In this document: piece by piece, positions 49,005 to 60,592 of the stretch
Position numbering within the stretch: the stretch's first letter is position 1
Layout of the letters: every line of letters starts with the position of its first letter
Source: Sodiomyces alkalinus F11
Lineage: Eukaryota > Ascomycota > Sordariomycetes > Glomerellales > Plectosphaerellaceae
Assembly (NCBI RefSeq): GCF_003711515.1
Contig: NW_021167081.1
Span: 3,280,483 to 3,344,482 of the forward strand
DNA: 64,000 bases
Direction of reading: 5' to 3'
The notes under the pieces: generated by a model
What the model saw: the letters and a program-made list of their open reading frames with translations, nothing else
The model's database searches: none
What the model was told of the DNA's origin: nothing
Position numbers and translations under genes: made by a program

Positions 49005-49199
49005 GTTATAAGCCCGGATTATATCGCCTAAACGATAGATATTAATAAGACTACCCCTATTCTATTATAAAAAGTGATTACGTTCATATAAGTGCTTTTA
49101 AATAACTACTATTAACCTAATCAGAGTAATTAAGCGATTAATTAACCTACTAACCTGCGTATTAATTACTTAATTAACCGATAAGTAAGTAAGAATATC

Positions 49200-50600
49200 T
49201 TCTAATATATTTAACGCCGAATAGAAGGTAGCCGCCACCACCCTCGTTAACTAGAGGAATTAGGCGGCGTAGGACCACGGTATACGTGGTAAATCTGCCT
49301 CCTACTAGGATACTTACCTTAATCTAAAGCTAAGCGATAAGGAGACGGACGCCTACCTACTCCTTAAGCCTATAGTACCTAATATTCGTAAATACGAAGC
49401 CCTTATCGTTAACTCTAATACGATAAAGGAGGCTATAGCTATTTTATCTTCCACCGTTACGGCTACTCCGTCTTTTACTATTACGCTAGAGGGTGATAAG
49501 GCTACTAATACTATAAACGCTACCGTTACTACGGCCGTTACCACGGCGGCCACGGCTACCACGGCCGTTAGTAAGAAGAAGACAACCGCTCGCCGGAAGT
49601 CTACGGCCGTAATAAAAGAACCACCGATAAGGAAACCGACGTTTATTAATAACCTCTCTGAAAGGGGTGTACGCGCTACTTATAAGATCGCTATATAAAC
49701 CGCGAGGAAAAGGTAGACTACGACGCGTAGTAGAAGGAATTTAAGAAGCTACGCTCGTATATTAAGGGGACCGTCTATACTATATTATATAACCTCCTCG
49801 CCTAGCTATAGAATAATACCGTAAATAACCTATAAGCCTAGATTACTCTCCTCCACGCGTATACCGGAAAAACCTCTACAAACCTCCATAAAGAAGCCTT
49901 AATCCTATCTTAATAATATACTACGCCTAGAAAGGCTATGCTTAAAGGTATAGACGTATAGGTTATAAGCTAGAACATAGCGATAATACACTATAAATAT
50001 ATAGGCGTTTTAGAGCTATTAAGCGCGGACTATTAGGCGGAAGACGGGTTAAAAGGTATTAGACCTATTACCAAGTAATAGAGCAATAAATACCTAGTAG
50101 ATAACTATAATAAGATTATAGAAAAGACACTAACGATTAACGGCTTCGTGAAGGCTTTAAGGGCGGTTCTTAGTAATATAAAGAGTTTATAGTCCGCCGC
50201 TATAAAGCCTAGAGTCGGGAGAGGCACCTTTAATACCCTCGGGAACCTCCCTAATACTAAGGATACTCCTAATAATAAAGATAATAAGAAGCGTCCTTAT
50301 AGTAATATATCCATAAAGGCTATCCCTCCCGTAATAAGGCGGCCCTATAAGATATATAAGAATACCTATACTACTACCGCCTATTAGTACGTGAGGCCGG
50401 ATATACGCCCTTATACCTAGCGTGGCCGTGAAGATACTATAAAAGTTATAGAAAAGAAGATACGTAACCATACTTTTAAAAGCCGCGTGGACACCGCGAT
50501 ACAGAAAAGGCGGGAAGCCTTAGGCGCTACTACCGCTAATAAGATAGAGGAAGTCAAGGAAGATTAACTATATAATACTACGCCTATTATAACTACTATA
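49200..50600 (+). pseudogene. gag: Copia F gag
   Basis: Collinear with E gag. The knuckle at 50346-50384 reads YKIYKNTYTTTAY, so all four Cys/His are again Tyr. A Thr/Ala-rich stretch near 49430-49570 encodes short repeats. Antisense open frames at 49353-49562 and 50187-50471 are shadows. Confidence 0.82.
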
Positions 50601-53600
50601 CTATAAAATCAGGGGGTTACCACGCCGCCCGTAAGTATAGTTTTAAAAGACCTTTCCGTTACCGCGAGTACCAAGAAGGGGGGTAGCGCGCCCTTGTACG
50701 ACGATACTATTAAGATTATATTAGGGAGCGTCCCTCTCTATTAACTAAGCTAAAGCACTATTATACTATACGATCCTAGACTTAGGATTATTAATCCACG
50801 TCTTTAATAATTAAAGCCCCTTTACGGCTATTAAACCGCCTATTAGTAAGCTATTATTAGTTTAGATAAGTACTTATATGGCTTCTATCCTCGGACACGG
50901 AGACATTAAGCTATATATATAATCCCTGTCGGGTATAAAAAGGCTATTACGCCTCGGTAACATTATATACTATAAGGAGTTCGTTACTAATATTATCTTA
51001 GAACGCTAGCTACGCCTATAAGGCTACCACTAGAATACCATCAATAATACTATCGTTAGCTCTGCCGATAACCGGCCTATGCATAAGCTACTAGATATCC
51101 ACGGCCAGTATATAAATACGCGTGCGGAAGCCACGGCGGCCACCGCGTTTACGGTTTCGGCTTCGTATCCCCGCGACAACCCGTATAGAAGCTTATAATA
51201 ACCGCGGTAACCGTAGAAAATCACCGCGCTACGGTAGTATAAACGCCTCCGCCACTACGGTACCGATACCCTTATAAGGATTATTAACGCCACTTAAGGG
51301 GTAAGGATTAAGGGGCCGCGAACCGTAGAGTATAACGCGTATAGATAATCGTAAATGCCTATATAGATTAGGTATATACTATCCCTCCACCCGTTAAGGC
51401 CCGGCGAAGCCCTAGCTATCGATTTGTATAATCTAAAAGAGTCAGAATCGCTAGGGGGCCTATATAAGTCTATTATATTTATTATAGACGTGGTTATAGG
51501 TTATATATAAGATTACTACCTACAGAAAAAAGACTAAGGCTCTGTCTTTTATACGTTTAAAGATGTTTTTGCCCTGTTTAAGACCTAATTCGATGTTAGG
51601 CTATATATTCTATAAGCCGATTCCCAGATATTTTAGCACCCAGAAGTCGTCACTTTCCTCGCTATTAAGGGAGTAGAAGGCTAGCTATCGGTATTATATT
51701 TATAGGATTAAAACGGCGTCGTAGAACGGATTACAGGTATCGTTAAGAGAAGGGCGAGGGCCATAAGGATTACAGCTAATCTGCCTATATCTATATAGCC
51801 TAAGATCTTTAAGATTACTATATATCTATATAATAGAACCCCACGATACATTAACGATTAGAAGACGCTATAGAAAGGCCTACGCGGCCGTTAACCCAAC
51901 CTTACGCAGCTACGAGTATACGGCTATAAAGACTTTACAAAGACGCGCGATGCCTAAGCTAAACGAAACCGCGTATAGAGGCCAGATCCGAAGGGATAGA
52001 TCGGTTATTATATTAGATACTATTCCTCGAATAACTTCCGCGTATAGCTACTACACCTAATAGATATTATTACTATAAAAGACGTAATCTTTAACGAAGA
52101 TATGACCTTTAACGGAAGGATTAAGACGCTATAAGCTATAGCCTCCGCCGAGGAAATTAGCGAACGCCTATAATCTATCCGTATCACTTAATCTAATAAT
52201 ATAGCAAATAGGCTACTATTAAGGGGTATAGCCGTAAGCGTATTAGATTCTAAGTCGGAAGACTTTAACGCTACCGCTATTATTACGGATAGAGGCGAGG
52301 CCGTTATTATTACTATAAAAGAGGCTACCGCTATTATTACGGATACCGCTATTACTACGGATACTCCACGGCTTACCACTATAACGTTTAAACCGTTTCC
52401 CACGCCTCTAATATTCCCGAAAAATCCTACGCGCGCATTCCTCATAGCACTAACGTTATTCCGGGGCGTGAAGGTAGAAGGTGACGATAGCTATTAACAG
52501 GTAGCCGTGGATACCCCTAGGGGGTGCTTATTAGCCGTACGCCTATTAGCCGCACGCCTGTCTATTATAAGAACTATTATAAGCCTCTATAAAACCGAAA
52601 AGGTGTAAAACGATAATACCTAGAAGGCGTTCTTTAACGCTAAGAGGACTTATAACCCTATCCGTATAAGAAAGCAGGCCGTGGATAATAGCGATATTAG
52701 TGCTATAGATCCCTCTCCCTCTAACACCTCCTAGCCGTTATCGCGCTTAACCTGCGAGGATCTCCTGCCTCCACTAAACCACTACCGCGATATATGCCTC
52801 TACTTATTACGGGAGCGGTAGTTATAGGCTAAGAGAGAACACCGTAAGGGCTAACGATAGATAGGTTACTAGTAGGAGGTGGGTAGTTATCAGGCTAAGT
52901 ATTAAGTCCTCGCCTATAGATAGGTATATACCTATAGGTTTAATAAGGAGGACACCCTTCTTAAGTGTAAGACACGACTCGTGGTACGAGGGGATTAATA
53001 AAAACGGGTAGAAACCGAAGATAACTACGCCGCTACGTTAGCTTCGCGGCCCTTCCGTATGCTAATAGCGATCGCCGCTTAATTTAACCTAGAAACAAGG
53101 CAGTTCGACGCTATTAATATATTCGTCAACGCTAGCCTTAAAGAGGAAGTGTTTATAAAGATACCTTAAGGCTATAAAGTACTTGGCAAAGTACTACTAC
53201 TAGGGAAAGCCCTCTTCGGCTTAAGAGTATCGCTACTGCTATAGTAAAAGGAATTTAGCGGTATACTGTAGAAGATAGGATTCACGGCTATACCTACTAA
53301 CCCCTATATTATAATCCGCGGTAGTTTAATCCTATTCTTCTACGTTAACATGTTAACGATATCGGACTTATCTGCTATAAAGATCGTAAGACTAATGCCG
53401 ACGACCTCGAGGCTACCCTTAAATAAAGCTATAGGTTATCAGGAGGCGATAAATTTGTTACTCTATAGGAAGTAAGGTTCTAAGGGATAGAGCTATACGT
53501 AGGTTATAGCTATTATAATCCTCCTATATAAAGAAGATCGCGGTTAAATACCACGTAGATATCTTTTATTAAAGACCACTAAAGGTCCTATTATGTATAG

Positions 53601-54330
53601 AGCCGTTAATACTACGCTACGGTATACGCGCGTTAATTCCCGAGGTCTAGTAGTATTAGGGTATAATCCTATATAACGTTATCCTGATAAGACCTGATAT
53701 CGTATTCCCCTATTCGAAACTATCCTAATATAACATTAACCCCTCCTGTAACTACCTTAAGAGGGCTTAATAAGTGCTACTATTCTTATAGTATATAAGA
53801 TATTACTGCCTGGAACTCGGTAGGGATAGACTCTTCCTAACTGTAAATAACGCGTCCTTCGGGGATAATCCAGACTGTAAGAGTTTATAGGAATATACGA
53901 TAAAGCTCTTCGGCGGTACTAATAACTAGAAGGCGGGTAAGTACCCGATGGTTATAATATCGTTAATAAAGTCGGAACTACTCGCTCTTAACAAGGTGGC
54001 TAAGGAGACGTTATTTATTAGTCGGATATTAAGGGATTTAAAGCTTTGGTTAGATTACTAATAACTATAGCTATACTACGATAATTGGTAGAATATTAAC
54101 CTTATTAATACGAAGTCATAACGCCTTCGAATAAGGCTATAGTATATCGATAGTTATAACTAGTAGGCGCCGTAGTTAGTATCGCAAGGCCTTTTTAAGG
54201 TTATATACGTTAACACGCAGGATACTATCGCGGACGGTTTAACGAAGGCATTACCGGAGGCAGGGATTAAAAGATTATAGTAATAGCTTAATTTAACGGA
54301 TTAAAAGGATCGTATCGAGTAGTTTAAATA
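50600..54330 (+). pseudogene. pol: Copia F pol
   Basis: Integrase: SLGGLYKSIIFIIDVVIGYI near 51450-51510, with Asp kept. Then a short hinge repeat near 52268-52368, RT (ETRQFDAINIFVNASLKEE near 53095) and RNase H to about 54290. At 53341-53360 the catalytic box carries an 8-bp duplication (GTTAACATGTTAACGA), which shifts the frame inside YVxD. The frame before the duplication has fewer stops than in E. Confidence 0.86.
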
Positions 54331-54639
54331 ACTACACGAAAAGATCGAACGTGCTAAAGCCATAGCGGCGATAAAGGCCCCCAAGGGCATAATGGATCCG
54401 ATAGATATAGATCCGATAAATATAGATCCGATTAAGCAGATCTATCTAATCAGGATTAAGGAACTAATTAAGATAGATTTAAATTAAATAGTTAAATAGG
54501 GAGGATTTAGATCCCTTTTACGAGGGCGTTTTCCCTTAACTATTTATTTTACGATAGAAGAGTTAAGAGCTTTTAGTTTAAGCCGAAGCCTCTAATTTAT
54601 TAGTTAAGCTAGGGAAGACCCGCCTTAACTAAGGGAGTG

Positions 54640-54914
54640 TATCATATAGGTATAGGGACCACGATATAGTCCCTAGGGGATCTATGCCTAACTAAGGGCT
54701 TCGGATCTTAGGGACCTCGGGTATCAGGATATAATAAGGGAGGATACCAGAAACGACCGGTTAGGATCTAACTAACATAGTACAAATAACAGAGTCTTCA
54801 CTACCCAAATTAAGGGCATAAGAGACTCACATAGATATAACTTAATATAATATACACAAACGAGATTAGTACTCTACTAAGTTAAGTATATAAGTGCTAT
54901 TTTAACGTGCGATA
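54640..54914 (+). repeat. Copia F 3' LTR (275 bp)
   Basis: Begins TATCATATAGGTATAGGG and ends AACGTGCGATA. Preceded by the polypurine AAGGGAGTG. Its right neighbour is Copia D LTR sequence lacking about its first 57 bases. Confidence 0.9.
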
Positions 54915-55186
54915 TATCTTCCCCGTATGCCTAGACCGTCCTCTTTCGAGTTAGATAACGGATAACGATATTATTACGATATCGATTGCTTTATAAAGAA
55001 GGAAAGAATAAAGGATATTAACCCGTTCCCTTAGTTCGGTTCTTCTTTTCTTTGTTCTTCTTCTTAATCGCTTTTCTTAATCCATATGCGCGCAGAAGTC
55101 CTACCTTATAATCCTATTATTACTATTAGGTTTTCCCCTACTCTTCGTGACTTTTATCCCTTCCACTTATCCATAATCTTTAAAAG
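54915..55186 (+). repeat. Copia D 5' LTR, left-truncated
   Basis: TATCTTCCCCGTATGCCTAG at its left edge matches TATCTTCCCCTTAAGCCTAG within the 3' LTR (61578-61598). The first ~57 LTR bases are missing at the junction with Copia F. It ends just before the PBS. Confidence 0.65.
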
Positions 55187-55199
55187 GTTATAAGCCCGG
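55187..55199 (+). other. Copia D primer-binding site
   Basis: GTTATAAGCCCGG, the same motif as in the A/B and E/F families, although the D LTR is otherwise unrelated. Confidence 0.65.
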
Positions 55200-56030
55200 A
55201 AAAGCTCGACTAAAGTCTCCAAACAATATATTCCTTCATTACTTACGGTCGTAACCTAAAAAGAGAAACCTCCAATTCTAAATAATAGTCTCCTTTCCTA
55301 TCCGATATTGTACTCTATATACTACTGCTACGACCTACCCATTTACTTACCGATCTAACTGTCTATATTCCTATATCTACGATCCTATAGTTCAATCGGT
55401 CGGTCGGCTTGGTCGTACATTTAAAAATCTATAAAGTCTATAGAAAAGTTATAAAGGCTACGATTACGTGAAATAAATAAGCGTACTATTCTTTTCGCAC
55501 GGATACTATAACCACTATACTACGAAAGCTATTCTAGTTATTATACTATAATATCTTTCGTTACTTATAAGTCTTTGGTTTTACCCGAGATTTCTAGACC
55601 TATATATTTTTCGACCGTGGAATCCTATATAAATATTATGTTGTCTACGCGACCGTGAATCTCCTCGCTCTAAGAAGACCTACTTTAGGATCCTCGCGAA
55701 TAAAAGAATTATACCGGCTCCGCTTTAGACCCGTTAGAAGAAAGAAATAGCGTTTTTAGAAATAGAGGAATTCTATTATCCGCACGTACGGGTATCGTTT
55801 TCTTTATCTACGAAGCTATAGTTTCCTGTTTTACAATAAAGAATTATGTACCGGCTGTATTCTAGACCCGCACGAATAAAGGTATTGCTATAGTGACCAC
55901 CCGTGTATAGAATAAAGAAAATATTAAAGAAAAGGACTATTTTCCTTATATATGTTATAACTTTATTAGTTCTTATCTAAAATAAATAAAATAAACACGG
56001 TTTAGGAACTCTTAAGATACCCGTATGGGC
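55200..56030 (+). other. Copia D leader, non-coding
   Basis: No coherent frame. Two related ~35 bp segments sharing GAATTAT-ACCGGCT and AGACCCG lie near 55709-55740 and 55843-55872. The leader ends shortly before the gag reading begins. Confidence 0.5.
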
Positions 56031-57180
56031 TAAACCTAAGGATATTAACGTGAAGAAGGGTAAGGGTAGTTAAGACTACTAAACCTGGACGGTAGCTATA
56101 TATGCCCACTTTGCAAGTAAGAGAAAGCTTCTAAAAGAGCTTATAAAACCCCTGCCTTTATATACCTTTACTAAGGTATACGAAAAAGATTTAAAGACTA
56201 CTAGAGATTTACTCTCCGCTCTATAAGACGGGCCCTTAACGTAGGTTTAGGACCTTAATTTTACTTTAGAAATATAGAAAAAGCTAAAATCCCTATATAA
56301 GAAAAGGGGGTTTATGCAGACTATAACGTCCTTACGTCGTTTTTTAACCTAGATATCTTAGAATTCCCTATGCTTAAGGACTTCCTATATAGAGTCTAAG
56401 AAAGACTAATTATCCTTCGAGGAAGGGATATTATTCTACCTAATAAGGTGGTTTTTACCTGGACTCTAAACCGCCCAGACGAGCGTTACGGCGTAGTCAC
56501 TATAAAGATCACGTAGACTCTTCGGCACGATATCGATAGTTATATATTCGATAAAATGGTTACGGAACTAATCGACGTGTGAATAAAAGTCGACTGTTCT
56601 ACCTTAAAGGCCCTGCTTATAAAAGCTAAGAAAAATCTAAAAAAGCGGTTAAATGGCGGCTATTAAAAGAAAAGCCTCTTCTATAGTAATTATAAAAGGC
56701 CTGGATACCTACAGATAAACTACTATTTTTCATACCCTAAAAAAGCCCCCGTAGGTTAGGTAGTTCAGGGAAATTCAGGCTTAAGGAAAAATACCTAAAA
56801 TCGGGTAAATAAAAATAAAAAGCCTCTGAAAAGAAAGAAGACGGAACCGTCGAAGCTATCGTTACGGGAGTCTGAAATAATTATTCTTTTCCGTTAGTGC
56901 GAGCAATAAAAGCTCCTAGGGAAAATAAGTAATAATAAGACCATTAATTTAGTTTATAATATACCGCCTACGGAGGAGCCTTTTTTAGAAGAAGAAGAAG
57001 AATTAGCTGAATAGGCAGAAAAAGAAAAAGAAAAAGAAGATTAGGAAGAAGAAGAAGACTCGGATAACAAGGCTCTTTCTTAGGACATTACTATTATGCC
57101 TAAACCCTTACATCTCCCGGACCTATACGCGGAAGACCTAATAGATATTAAACAGGTATTTATCCTTTAAAATAAACCTT
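56030..57180 (+). pseudogene. gag: Copia D gag with all four zinc ligands changed to Tyr
   Basis: Reads KLLKELIKPLPLYTFTKVYE near 56130 and LKSLYKKRGFMQTITSLRR near 56285, typical Copia gag helices. At about 56682-56726 the knuckle reads YSNYKRPGYLQINY, exactly CX2CX4HX4C with every Cys and His now Tyr. A Glu/Lys-rich acidic stretch (56980-57060) follows. Confidence 0.85.
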
Positions 57181-57239
57181 ATCATAAGAGAACCTCTTAC
57201 AATACTAATATAAATATAGGACGGGTAATAGAAAAGATT

Positions 57240-57640
57240 CACAGGATGTTACATAGTTTAACTAAATTAGATATAAAGTTTTATATCGATAGTGGCGCTA
57301 TAGCATACGTAGTAGTAGATACAACGCTCTTTTCTTCGTATAAAACTACTTAAAGTACTACTAGTTTGAGTAATATAAATAAAATAAAAATAACAGATAC
57401 CGGTAACTATTATATTAAATTCAGGGATTTAAGGAAGAATATTACTATATTCAACTATTTATATATTCCGAAATTAGGTACTAATATTATTAGCCTTCCC
57501 GTTCTAGATACAAAGAAACTCTACGGCTTTACAGAAAATAACCAGCTTATTCTATTCCAAAATAATCAGAGTAAAACCACTAATGTTTATACTAGAGCCG
57601 TTTTATATAACGGCCCTTACTAGGCTTCGGCACTGGCTCT
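57240..57640 (+). pseudogene. Copia D protease
   Basis: The active-site core FYIDSGAIAYV at 57282-57314 keeps Asp-Ser-Gly. The second half at 57366-57623 is open and reads NYLYIPKLGTNIISLPVLDT, the LYxPxLxxNLLSxxxL block of Copia proteases. It matures Gag-Pol inside the particle. The open stretch shows lighter RIP than elsewhere. Confidence 0.85.
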
Positions 57641-57826
57641 AATATACGGGGGGGTAATTGGGTTATGGTCACAGTCCTTATAGCCCTATAATACTATGAA
57701 TATAAGAGGAATAAAGAAGACTATTTTAGATAAAAGAAAAAGAATAAAGGAATAATGAGGTACTAAGAATACAGTCTTAGAAAAAACCCACTTAAAGACC
57801 TATAAAGAAATATATAGGTCGTAGAA

Positions 57827-58329
57827 ATAGGGGGATAGCGTAGGTAGTAGACACGCCTAGTGCCCGCGTAAGGCCGTGGGTTTGAATCCTACTCCCCTTA
57901 ATCGCGCGAGAATTAAAGAATTCGCGCGCGACCTACCCGGAGCTCCTACACGTTATAGGGGTCCCCGTACGTCGGGGAGATATTTATTACCTTACGCGCT
58001 ACTAAGTAAAACTACACTGCCTCCGGTATATACCCCCCTTAGAGGGGAGGGTATATACCTACTACGCGTAATTAAGCGTACCTATATATACACTACTGCG
58101 ATCGGACTACCTAAGCTAGGGCACTTAGTAGAGTGCGTAAGCTAATAGGATAATTTCCGAACTAATTAACTAAACCGCTAAAGCCTAAGAAAGCTATATA
58201 TAAGGATTTCACTTTACTATTAATAGGTTTATATAAATAGACTAATTAACTCGTTATAGAATTAGTCTCCTTAATAGACTCGCGCTATAGCTTTAGGGCT
58301 GTATATGCGTATTGAATTAAAACAAAAAC
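57827..58329 (+). mobile_element. tRNA-derived SINE with LINE II-like 3' tail
   Basis: The head is tRNA-like (57829-57899): acceptor AGGGGGA pairs with TCCCCTT; D-arm GCGT/ACGC; T-arm GTGGG-TTTGAAT-CCTAC. The A box TAGCGTAGGTAG (57836-57847) and B box GGTTTGAATCC (57879-57889) match the Pol III consensus with RIP-type changes. The anticodon arm is degenerate, 3-4 nt short. The last ~55 bp (58272-58327) match the 3' end of LINE II (60529-60583) and finish in an A-rich tail. GTCGTAGAA/GTGGTAGAA at 57818-57826 and 58330-58338 look like a decayed TSD. The open frame at 57876-58145 is incidental. Confidence 0.8.
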
Positions 58330-59208
58330 GTGGTAGAATGAAGTGAAGAACACAGAGAACCGGCAGAATAAAGCACAGAACAAAGAGACCAAAATAACCG
58401 CCGGAAAACAATACATAATAAAGAGAATATAATGCTATAGCACTATAGAATAGGTTATATTAACCCCACTGCTTTAAAATATATAAATAAGGATATAATA
58501 AATATATCTACAGAAGATATATTAGAAATATAAAGCTATCAAGCCTATAGAAAAAGTACGTCAGCCACGCTCGCGAATAAAGAATCTATAAGTAAATATA
58601 AGGATTCTTCCTACCTTAAAAAGATTTATATAGATTTATATAGCTCTATTAACCCTATAACGTATAATAGAAAGCGTTAGATTCTGTTTATAATAGACCG
58701 TTCTACACGGTATCTATAGGTAAAACTACTTATAGATAAATTAGAACTATCCATTATAAACGCTATAAAAGAGTAGAAAATCCCCGTAGAAAATACTAAA
58801 TGTAGGATAAAAATAAAAGAACTAGATACGGACGGCGGGAAAGAATTCACGAATACCTTATATAAAACACTATTCGTCGGTGTAAATCATAATATAAAGC
58901 CCCCGTATACCCACGAGACTTAAGGCTCGATAGAACGGGTTATAAGGACTTTAATGGAAATGGTCCGTTATTTTCTTTTCTACTCAGGCCTACTCAAATA
59001 CCTTTGGGGTGATACGGTTTATTTAGCCGTTTATATATATAATACAATACCTAATTCGGCAGTAGGGTTTAAAACCCTCTTCGAATTAGTTGAAAATTGT
59101 AAACCTAATAAAAGTAATATTCGAGTTTAGGGTTCTATTGCATATTATAAAACTAACGACCCGAAAACTAACAAACTGGATCCACGAGCTCTTTAGGGTG
59201 CTTTAGTA
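58330..59208 (+). pseudogene. int: Copia D integrase
   Basis: Reads DLYSSINPITYNRKR near 58633, ILFIIDRSTRYLQVKLLIDK near 58680-58740 (first Asp), LDTDGGKEFTN near 58820-58850 (second Asp at 58831) and SIERVIRTLMEMVRYF near 58927-58975 (Glu), i.e. an intact D-D-E set. WGDTVYLAVYIYNTIPNSAV follows. Few stops. The LINE II insertion splits the downstream QGALVGY motif. Confidence 0.88.
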
Positions 59209-60592
59209 CAGCCTACCACACAACTATATAGGCTAGGCCTAGAAATAGTGGCTTTAGTAGGTCCGTCGTAGGATATCGAGGGTCCTTCGGCTAGGTAGGA
59301 GGCCCCCTGGGCCTCGGAACCCATAGCGGACCTAAGATCCTTTTTCCCCCTTAAAGACGGGCTTAAAACAGATACCGACCCTGGCCCTAATACCCCTAAT
59401 CAGACAATAGCCCACCTCGAAGCCCTCGCTGAAATTCAACAAGGCCTAGGGGAATGGGCTGCTGTTTTCTATACCGGCGGCTCTCTAGGCCACCCTACCA
59501 GACCCCTTATAGAGCCTTCACAGGCTATAGCCGCTATGATACAGTGGAATAATACCGGGAGGCCCTGTAAAGCTATAGGCTTTAACCTAGGAGCCGCTGC
59601 CGAAGTCGTGGACGCTAAATTATACGCTATTCTTTAGGCTCTCCACGCTACCCTTAAGTAGCCGCCTAGGCCCCTAGAGTGTTATATTTTTAGCGATTCA
59701 CAGGCGGCTATTCAGAAGCTTCAGCGCACTTCATAGTGGGCTATAGAAGCTAAAGCCCTTATCCTACGCCTTAAACAGCTAACCAGTTCGGTTTCTGTCT
59801 AGTAGTGCCCCTCGTACGTAGGGATAAAGGGTAACGAATTAGCGGATAAAGTGGCTAAAGGGGTATTAAACCCCGAAAAAGCTACTAAATCCGTTAGCTT
59901 AGTTATTCTTAGCCACCTAAAACGCCGGGTAAATAAAGCCCTTATTTAAGACTAGAAGACCCTATAGAATAACGAAGAGGAGGCGGAAAATAGAGGTAAA
60001 TCGGGTTGATTAGGCCGCCTATATAGGCGCTTAGTCCGCGATAACCTCCGATTCTCCCGAAAACCACTACTAATATAAGGCCCTAGGTGGGTAAAGTCGG
60101 CTTTTACGTAGTTAAAAACCGGCTTCGGATACCTAAAAACCCACTAAAAAAGGGCCTAAAACTACGCTAACATCAGCTATTCCTGTCCCGGCTCCCCTAT
60201 ACAGGATACAGGATACCTGATTCATTCCTGGCCTTTTGATAAAAATGAACGAAGAGCCCTACAGGAAGCCCTCGCAGGCCTACCGCTATCTCTGCGCCTA
60301 TTATTCGGTACTAAAAGAGGAATACAGGCCTTATAGGCGTATCTTTTAGTTACTAAAATACCCTCGGCGGAGTGGTATAGGGCGTAAACCATGAATCCTG
60401 CGGTCTAGTTATTTTGCTTTGGTTTTTGACCTATTAGGTTTATTACGCAGATTGTTACAGTGGATTTCCTTTGTTTATTACGCTTTATTTAACTGTAACT
60501 CGCTTCTCATAGCCTATAGCCCTTAGGGCAATAGGCGCCGCGCCATAGCTTGAGGTCTGTATGCGCGTAATGAATAAGACAAAAAAAGAAAA
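59209..60592 (+). mobile_element. LINE II, 5'-truncated, with 13-bp TSD
   Basis: Flanked by GGGTGCTTTAGTA at 59196-59208 and 60593-60605, exact 13-bp copies, and ending in an A-rich tail (AAGACAAAAAAAGAAAA). Only RNase H and the C-terminal part remain. This is target-primed reverse transcription with early stop. Light RIP: many CA/TG remain, so it is one of the youngest insertions here. Confidence 0.95.
59340..60400 (+). pseudogene. LINE II RNase H and C-terminal domain
   Basis: RNase H motifs: AAVFYTGGSL near 59465 (Asp expected at Gly), GAAAEVVDAKLYAIL near 59590 (Glu kept), IFSDSQAAIQKL near 59690 (Asp kept) and GIKGNELADKVAKG near 59820 (Asp kept). The C-terminal part holds SCPGSP and HSWPFDKNERRALQEALAG near 60180-60270, resembling the Cys/His tail of Tad/I LINEs, then LLFGTKRGIQAL. 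Several stops remain; start lost by truncation. Confidence 0.88.

Larger units (their letters stand above)
42370..54914 (+). mobile_element. Ty1/Copia element F, carrying Copia E in its 5' LTR
   Basis: F comprises 42370-42386 (first 17 bp of its 5' LTR) plus 48742-54914. Its 3' LTR is 54640-54914. Removing Copia E and one GCACG restores TATAGGCGCACGGACCACG, parallel to TATAGGTATAGGGACCACG in its own 3' LTR. F is about 85-90% like E by eye. No TSD is seen for F itself: GTAAT lies on the left and TATCT on the right. Confidence 0.85.

Noticed and set aside
52188..52445. Val/Ile-rich minus-strand frame that looks membrane-like
   Set aside because: Antisense of the Thr/Ile/Ala hinge repeats in Copia F; hydrophobicity is a by-product.
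42387..54914. True tandem duplication of a Copia element
   Set aside because: The GCACG duplication around E and the restored F LTR fit insertion of E into F better.
57829..57899. Functional tRNA gene
   Set aside because: Acceptor, D and T arms fold, but the anticodon arm is 3-4 nt short and unpaired, and the unit continues into a SINE body with a LINE-like tail.
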